Below are positions 59,312 through 64,000 of a stretch of DNA of 64,000 bases, piece by piece. Source of the DNA: CAMYLY01 sp039587215 (GTDB taxonomy: Bacteria > Gemmatimonadota > Gemmatimonadetes > Gemmatimonadales > GWC2-71-9); NCBI GenBank assembly GCA_039587215.1, contig JBDHIW010000001.1, forward strand, positions 1-64,000, in the 5' to 3' direction. How positions within the stretch are numbered: the stretch's first letter is position 1; every line of letters starts with the position of its first letter. The translations under genes were made by a program, and so were the position numbers. Under the pieces are notes generated by a model. That model did no database searches. It worked only from the letters and a program-made list of their open reading frames with translations, and was not told the origin of the DNA.

Positions 59312-60592
59312 ATGCGTGGAAAGCACGTGTTGCTTGTCTTGTTTGCCGTCACGGTTGCCGTGGCCCCGGCAGGGGCGCAGGAACCCGCGGACTCACTGGT
59401 TGCCGAACTCGCACGCCTCAGGGCGCGCCTCGATTCGCTCGAGCAGCTGATCGACCGGCTCTCGCGGGAGGGCCGGGACACCACCGGCACCGGGGGTGAA
59501 CTCGCCGCACTCCGCGCGGCCGCACAGCGGGCGGCGGCCGGTCAGGCGCCCCCAGCGCCCCAGGCGAGCCGCACCAGCAGCCTCTCGATCCTGAACCCCG
59601 AAATCAGCGTGACCGGCGACTTCGTCGGCGCCTACGTGGATCCTGCGGGAGAGTCCGGCGCCGCCTCGGCCACGCCCCGCGAGTTCGAGTTCTCCTTCCA
59701 GTCGGCGCTCGATCCCTACACGCGCACCAAGATCTTCCTGACGCGGGAGGCGGATTTCCCGATCGCCGGAGCGGAAGAAGAGGAGGAGGAAGAGGAGGAG
59801 CACGGCAGCGGCGTCGAGGTCGAAGAGGCCTACCTGTACTGGGTCGGCCTCCCCGGCGGGATCGGACTCAAACTCGGCAAGTTCCGGCAGGAGGTGGGTC
59901 TCTACAACCGGTGGCACACGCACGCGCTCTTCGAGGTCGAACGCCCGCTCGCCGTGCGGGAGCTTCTGGGTGAGGATGGCCTGATTCAGACGGGGGCCTC
60001 GGTGCAGCTGCCGGCCGTCCGCACCGGCCGCGGAACGCACACGCTGACGCTCGAGACGACCACGGCCTCGAACGAGGCCCTGTTCGACGCCAGCGGGCAG
60101 CTCAGCCACCTCGGGCGCTTCACGACCTTCTGGGACGCCGGGCGGAGCGTGTACTTCCAGCTCGGCGCCACGGGCGTCATCGGGCGCAACACCGAGGCGG
60201 ACTTCGTCTCGCGGCTCGTCGGGATCGACGCGCAGTTCCGCTGGGCGCCGCCCAACCGCCGGATGGATACCGACCTGCAGCTCAAGGGCGAGTGGTACTT
60301 CGCCGAACGCGAGACCGCCGGCGTGCCCGTCCGCGCCAAGGGCGGGTACGGGCAGGCCAACTTCCGCTTCGCGCGGCAGTGGGTGATCGGGACGAGGGTG
60401 GACTGGGTGGATCCGTACGACCCCGCACCCAATCTCCTGCAGGTCGCTCCCAGCATCTCCTGGTGGCAGAGCGAGTGGGTGCGCCTGCGGCTGCAGTACA
60501 TGGCTCTGAGGCCCGAGGGCGGCGCACTGAACCACACGCTGCTGTTCCAGGTCGTCTGGGCCATGGGACCGCACAAACATGAGACCTACTGA
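59312..60592 (+). CDS. Porin-like outer-membrane protein with nine-Glu tract
   Basis: The 426-residue product has a signal peptide (1-22), a short coiled coil (27-50) that could trimerise or bind peptidoglycan, and an Ala/Gln linker. A barrel starts near residue 95, recognisable from alternating strands such as VYFQLGATGVIG and ARQWVIGTRVDWV. Residues E155-E163 are nine consecutive Glu followed by H164 in a predicted surface loop, a candidate for metal capture. Aromatic strands run to the end, with TY as the last residues. The zinc-binding-protein gene starts 17 bases after its stop, so the barrel may be the outer-membrane entry for the metal. Confidence 0.75.
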   Translation: MRGKHVLLVLFAVTVAVAPAGAQEPADSLVAELARLRARLDSLEQLIDRLSREGRDTTGTGGELAALRAAAQRAAAGQAPPAPQASRTSSLSILNPEISVTGDFVGAYVDPAGESGAASATPREFEFSFQSALDPYTRTKIFLTREADFPIAGAEEEEEEEEEHGSGVEVEEAYLYWVGLPGGIGLKLGKFRQEVGLYNRWHTHALFEVERPLAVRELLGEDGLIQTGASVQLPAVRTGRGTHTLTLETTTASNEALFDASGQLSHLGRFTTFWDAGRSVYFQLGATGVIGRNTEADFVSRLVGIDAQFRWAPPNRRMDTDLQLKGEWYFAERETAGVPVRAKGGYGQANFRFARQWVIGTRVDWVDPYDPAPNLLQVAPSISWWQSEWVRLRLQYMALRPEGGALNHTLLFQVVWAMGPHKHETY

Positions 60593-60608
60593 CCTGGGGG
60601 GGGACCCG

Positions 60609-61664
60609 ATGCTCGCTCGGAACGTATCGTGGCGCCGCTGGGCGGCGGCCTTGGCGGTCGCCGTCGCCGGCCCCGCGCAGGCGCAGGACCGGCTGACGGT
60701 GGTGACGACGCTGCCGACGTTTGCGTCGATCGCTCGCGAGGTCACCGGCGATGCCGCCGACGTGAGCGCCATCGCCCGTGGGGACGAGGATCCCCACTTC
60801 GTCACACCACGGCCCAGCTTCGCCGCCACCCTGCGGCGCGCCGATCTCTTCGTGACGACGGGGCTGGACCTCGAGCTCTGGGTACCGACGCTGCTCGACC
60901 GCGCCCATAACCGCCGGATCGTGGAGGGGGCTCCGGGCCATGTCGTGGCATACGCTGGCGTGCGGCTGCTCGACATACCGGCCAATGTGTCCCGCGTGGG
61001 CGGCGACGTGCACGCCTACGGCAACCCGCACATCCACACCGACCCGGTCAATGCCGTCATCGTGGCTCGCAACATCCTGGCGGGACTGGAGCGCATCGAC
61101 CGGGGCCGCGCCGAGCTGTACCGCGAGAACACCGTCCGGTTCGAGGACCGCGTCATGCGCCGGCTGTTCGGCGACCAGCTCGTCGACATGCTCGGTGCGG
61201 ACGCGCTGTTCGACCTCGCGCGGGGCGGGACCTTCTGGCAGTTCGCCGCGAGCAACGCGTTCGGTGGCCGCCCCCTGACCGAGTACGTCGGCGGATGGCT
61301 GGCCGCGGCACGGCCGTTCCGCGGGCGCGCCGTCGTCTGCTATCACAAGAATTGGGCGTACTTCAGCGCCCGTTTCGACGTTCCCTGCGCGATGTTCGTG
61401 GAGCCCAAGCCGGGCATTCCACCCTCGCCGGGGCACGTGCGCGACGTGATCGACTTCATTCGGACGAATCGGATCCCCGCGCTGCTCGCGGCGAACTACT
61501 TCGCCGCCTCCCGCGTGCGTCGCGTGGCCGACCGGGCCGAGACCGCCGCGGTCGTCGTGCCCGAACACGTCGAGGGCGCCGAGGGGGTCGACGACTACTT
61601 CACGCTGGTCGACACCTGGATCGACGGCCTCGCCGCCGCGTTTGCGGACGGGCGCTCGCGGTGA
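60609..61664 (+). CDS. znuA: ZnuA/TroA-family metal-binding protein
   Basis: The 351-residue periplasmic protein has a signal peptide (1-26) and the cluster A-I metal-receptor fold. Candidate ligands are H63 (DEDPHF), H141 and/or H143 (GNPHIHTDP), H246 (CYHKNWAYF) and E265 (FVEPKPG). The acidic His-rich loop of many ZnuA proteins is absent, so Mn or another divalent metal cannot be excluded. ATG 60609 follows a long G run; an earlier frame start at 60579 overlaps the barrel gene. The permease gene starts 44 bases later; the ATPase gene is missing. Confidence 0.85.
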   Translation: MLARNVSWRRWAAALAVAVAGPAQAQDRLTVVTTLPTFASIAREVTGDAADVSAIARGDEDPHFVTPRPSFAATLRRADLFVTTGLDLELWVPTLLDRAHNRRIVEGAPGHVVAYAGVRLLDIPANVSRVGGDVHAYGNPHIHTDPVNAVIVARNILAGLERIDRGRAELYRENTVRFEDRVMRRLFGDQLVDMLGADALFDLARGGTFWQFAASNAFGGRPLTEYVGGWLAAARPFRGRAVVCYHKNWAYFSARFDVPCAMFVEPKPGIPPSPGHVRDVIDFIRTNRIPALLAANYFAASRVRRVADRAETAAVVVPEHVEGAEGVDDYFTLVDTWIDGLAAAFADGRSR

Positions 61665-61708
61665 GAAGTTAGCGTGTCCTCGACGGGTGGTGTGCCGGGC
61701 ATGACGAG

Positions 61709-62593
61709 GTGTGCGTGCTGGAGCTGATGTTCCCCGCCTTCGTGGCGGCCTTGATCCTCATCGGGATTCACGGCTACCTCGGCATCCACATCATTGCCCG
61801 AGGGGTGATCTTCGTTGATTTGGCCCTCGCCCAGGTGGCGGCGATGGGATGGGCAATCGCCGAACTCGGGCTGGCCGGTTACCTGAGCGGTCTCACCGGT
61901 TTACCCGAGGACGTCGCGGGCTATCTGGTGGGTCTCGCCGCCACGTTCCTCGCCGCCGCGCTTTTCAGCGTTTCGCGCGTGGACTCCCACCGCATCCCCC
62001 AGGAAGCCATCATCGGCATTGTCTACGTGATGGCATCGGCCATGACGATTCTCCTGGCGGCGCAGGCGCCGCGGGGAGCCGAGCACGTCGAGCAGCTGCT
62101 GACCGGTACGCTCCTCTGGGTCACGTGGCCCACGATCGTCAAGACCGCCGTGATTTACACCCTCCTCGGAGCGATTCACTGGTTCTTTCGCGAGCGGTTC
62201 CTGCTCATCTCGATGCATCCCGAGGACGCCGCAGCCCAGGGCGTCCCCATCCAGCGGTGGGACTTCGCGTTCTACGCCCTGTTCGGCGTCGTCGTAACGT
62301 CATCCGTGGCCATCGCCGGGGTATTGCTGGTCTTCAGCTTCCTCGTCGTGCCGGCCGTGATCGCCTTTCTGTTCGCCGAACGGCCCGGCCCCCTCACGGC
62401 CATCGCGTGGTCGACCGGGACGGGGGCGACCGTCCTCGGCCTCGTCGTGTCCTACCAAACCGACCTGCCGACGGGGCCCGTCGTCGTCGTGGCCTTCGGC
62501 TTCGTGCTGGCGGTCGCGTTCCTGGTGCGCTGGATCCAGCGAACCGTTCGCCGGCGGCGAGCCGCTCCGGGCGCGGACGCGGCCGCTCTCTGA
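61709..62593 (+). CDS. znuB: ABC-3 family metal permease (ZnuB-like)
   Basis: The 294-residue protein has eight or nine membrane helices of the ABC-3 family. It opens with FPAFVAALILIGIHGYLGIHIIARGVIFVDLALAQVAAMG and has the conserved VASVAIAGVLLVFSFLVVPA-like segment, here VVTSSVAIAGVLLVFSF. It pairs with the ZnuA-like protein. The start is uncertain: GTG 61709, GTG 61715 and ATG 61727 all precede the first helix and none has a clear ribosome-binding site. No znuC-type ATPase is encoded nearby; one elsewhere in the genome must serve it if the system works. Confidence 0.88.
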   Translation: MCVLELMFPAFVAALILIGIHGYLGIHIIARGVIFVDLALAQVAAMGWAIAELGLAGYLSGLTGLPEDVAGYLVGLAATFLAAALFSVSRVDSHRIPQEAIIGIVYVMASAMTILLAAQAPRGAEHVEQLLTGTLLWVTWPTIVKTAVIYTLLGAIHWFFRERFLLISMHPEDAAAQGVPIQRWDFAFYALFGVVVTSSVAIAGVLLVFSFLVVPAVIAFLFAERPGPLTAIAWSTGTGATVLGLVVSYQTDLPTGPVVVVAFGFVLAVAFLVRWIQRTVRRRRAAPGADAAAL

Positions 62594-62732
62594 AGCCAAT
62601 GTGAAGACCCGTACGGAGGCGGTTTCCTCCCTCTCCGCGGGTTATCTTTGAGTACTTCGATCTTTCGACATTCTGGCCGTCGCGCGGACTCTGCCGCGCC
62701 CCGGCCGTCTCCACTTGGATGACGAGTACGCC

Positions 62733-64000
62733 ATGACAGCGAGCAGTCAGGGACCGGCATCGGTCAGCGGTGCGCATCCCGTCGCCGACGGGATCGCGCC
62801 CCAGGGAACGGTCTACTGGAATCTTTCGCCGGCCGCCCTCTACGAGCACGCCATCCGGCGCAACGAGGGCCATGTGGCGGCCCGCGGCCCGTTCGCGGCC
62901 AATACCACCCCACATACGGGGCGTTCGCCAAAAGACAAGTTCGTTGTCCGCGAGCCCACGACCGAAGACGACATCTGGTGGGGCAACGTCAATCAGCCCC
63001 TGGCGCCCGAGCAGTTCGCGCAGCTCCGTAACGACGTGCGCCAGTACCTGCAGGGACAGGGCGAGCTGTTCGTCAAAGACCTCTACGCCGGCGCGGATCC
63101 GGCCCATCGCGTGCGCGTTCGGTTCGTCACGACCAACGCATGGCACGCATTGTTCGTCCACAACATGTTCCTCCGTCCCCCGCCCGAAGACCTCGCGACG
63201 TTCGAGCCGGACTTCACGGTGCTCCACGCTCCCGAGATGCAGGCGGACCCCGAGAAGCACGGGACGCGCACAGGGACGTTCGTGACGCTGAGTTTCGACC
63301 AGCACCTCGCCTGCATCGGCGGCACGCGCTATGCCGGCGAAATGAAGAAGTCGATGTTCACCGTTTTGAACTTCCTCTACCCGCGCCGCGGCATCCTCTC
63401 GATGCACTGCTCCGCGAACGTGGGTGCGTCCGGCGACGTGGCCCTCTTCTTCGGTCTGTCGGGAACGGGCAAGACGACCCTGTCGGCCGATGCGGCGCGC
63501 GGCCTCATCGGCGACGACGAACACGGGTGGAGCGACGACGGGATCTTCAATTTCGAGGGCGGGTGCTACGCCAAGGTCATCCGCCTTCCCCCGTCGGGCG
63601 AGCCCGAGATCTACGCGACGACCCGAATGTTCGGCACCATCCTCGAGAACGTCGTCTTGGACCCCGACACACGGATCATCGACCTCGACAACGACAGCAT
63701 CACCGAGAATACCCGCGCCTCGTATCCCATCGACTACATCCCGAACCATGTCGTCGAGGGCCGGGCCGGACACCCGCAGAACGTCGTGTTCCTCACCGCG
63801 GACGCCTTCGGCGTGCTGCCGCCCGTCGCCAAGCTCACCCCCGAGCAGGCCATGTACCATTTCCTGTCCGGGTACACCGCCAAGGTGGCGGGGACGGAAC
63901 GCGGCGTCACCGAGCCGCAGGCGACGTTCAGCACCTGCTTCGGCGCGCCGTTCCTTCCCCTTCGGCCGGGCGTGTACGCCAAGATGCTGGGTGAAAAGCT
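62733..64000 (+). CDS. pckA: Phosphoenolpyruvate carboxykinase (ATP), 3' end cut by window
   Basis: The visible 422 codons encode the N-terminal and central parts of the ATP-dependent enzyme that converts oxaloacetate to phosphoenolpyruvate in gluconeogenesis. The substrate segment (TGRSPKDKF), the R-rich GGTRYAGEMKKSMFT stretch, the kinase-1a P-loop GLSGTGKTT with K247 and the following IGDDEHGW motif are intact. The complete protein is usually about 530-540 residues, so roughly 110 codons lie beyond base 64000. The ATG at 62733 has only a weak upstream site. TATCTT at 62643-62648 could be the -10 box. Confidence 0.95.
   Translation, partial: MTASSQGPASVSGAHPVADGIAPQGTVYWNLSPAALYEHAIRRNEGHVAARGPFAANTTPHTGRSPKDKFVVREPTTEDDIWWGNVNQPLAPEQFAQLRNDVRQYLQGQGELFVKDLYAGADPAHRVRVRFVTTNAWHALFVHNMFLRPPPEDLATFEPDFTVLHAPEMQADPEKHGTRTGTFVTLSFDQHLACIGGTRYAGEMKKSMFTVLNFLYPRRGILSMHCSANVGASGDVALFFGLSGTGKTTLSADAARGLIGDDEHGWSDDGIFNFEGGCYAKVIRLPPSGEPEIYATTRMFGTILENVVLDPDTRIIDLDNDSITENTRASYPIDYIPNHVVEGRAGHPQNVVFLTADAFGVLPPVAKLTPEQAMYHFLSGYTAKVAGTERGVTEPQATFSTCFGAPFLPLRPGVYAKMLGEK

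Noticed and set aside
59763..59800. The GAA/GAG run as an unstable microsatellite causing phase variation
   Set aside because: The tract mixes GAA and GAG triplets, so slippage would change the Glu number but not the frame. It is better read as an acidic loop of the barrel protein.
62649..62674. TTGAGT ... CATTCT as a promoter for pckA
   Set aside because: The spacing is only 15 bases and the -10 fits poorly. TATCTT slightly upstream is a better but still unproven candidate.

Overview
The window is a G+C-rich, gene-dense stretch of bacterial chromosome with a Gram-negative envelope (outer-membrane barrels, TolC, SurA, EnvC, lipoproteins). A DUF5916/CBM9-like barrel protein, two DUF4384 proteins, many exported proteins of unknown function and a mixture of long coupled operons with few Shine-Dalgarno sites suggest a member of the Gemmatimonadota or a close relative. 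That placement is inferred from gene content only; no rRNA is present. There is no CRISPR array, transposase, integrase or phage gene.

Layout. 0-4 kb: a zinc-ribbon membrane protein, a tRNA-His/tRNA-Trp pair with its own promoter and strong terminator, and a minus-strand gpmA-pabB-pabC operon. 4-10 kb: exported proteins (DUF5916 barrel, VOC protein, M49-like metallopeptidase lipoprotein, coiled-coil protein). 10-16.3 kb: a coupled plus-strand operon of a Tat-exported PLP aminotransferase, a CotH/HipA-like protein, a DUF4956 membrane protein and a 1074-residue CYTH-PPK1 fusion. This is the most unusual locus. 16.5-22.5 kb: more exported proteins, including a DUF4384 protein with a very basic tail, a small barrel, a CAP-domain protein and an S41-like protein, then tRNA-Ile. 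22.6-27 kb: a tiny acidic protein, typA, a CDF transporter and a CNNM/CorC-type protein.

27-37 kb: a minus-strand operon of DUF58 protein, BatA-like vWA protein, mfd, a PPIase lipoprotein, surA and pdxA. 37-40.7 kb: a second DUF4384 protein, an argE-like M20 deacylase and the ftcD fusion. 40.7-49.8 kb: a nine-gene run with stop/start overlaps or tiny gaps: lepA, ROK kinase, PfkB-like kinase, HATPase regulator, STAS-like/winged-helix regulator, a gamma-family PLP enzyme, ftsE, ftsX and envC. The two regulators look like a partner-switch pair placed between sugar metabolism and cell-division genes. 49.8-56.9 kb: a TetR-controlled efflux operon (TolC, HlyD, two ABC ATPases, two ABC-2 permeases) with a palindromic operator-like site over the tetR start. 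56.9-64 kb: pcm, an alkaline phosphatase, a metal-uptake locus (small secreted protein, barrel with a nine-Glu tract, ZnuA-like protein, ABC-3 permease; no ATPase gene) and the first 422 codons of pckA, cut by the window end.

Several genes (lepA, the second DUF4384 gene, the small secreted gene at 58.9 kb) have a sigma70-like -10 hexamer 5-7 bases before the start codon, which suggests leaderless transcripts. Long antisense open frames are common here because of codon bias and were not called.
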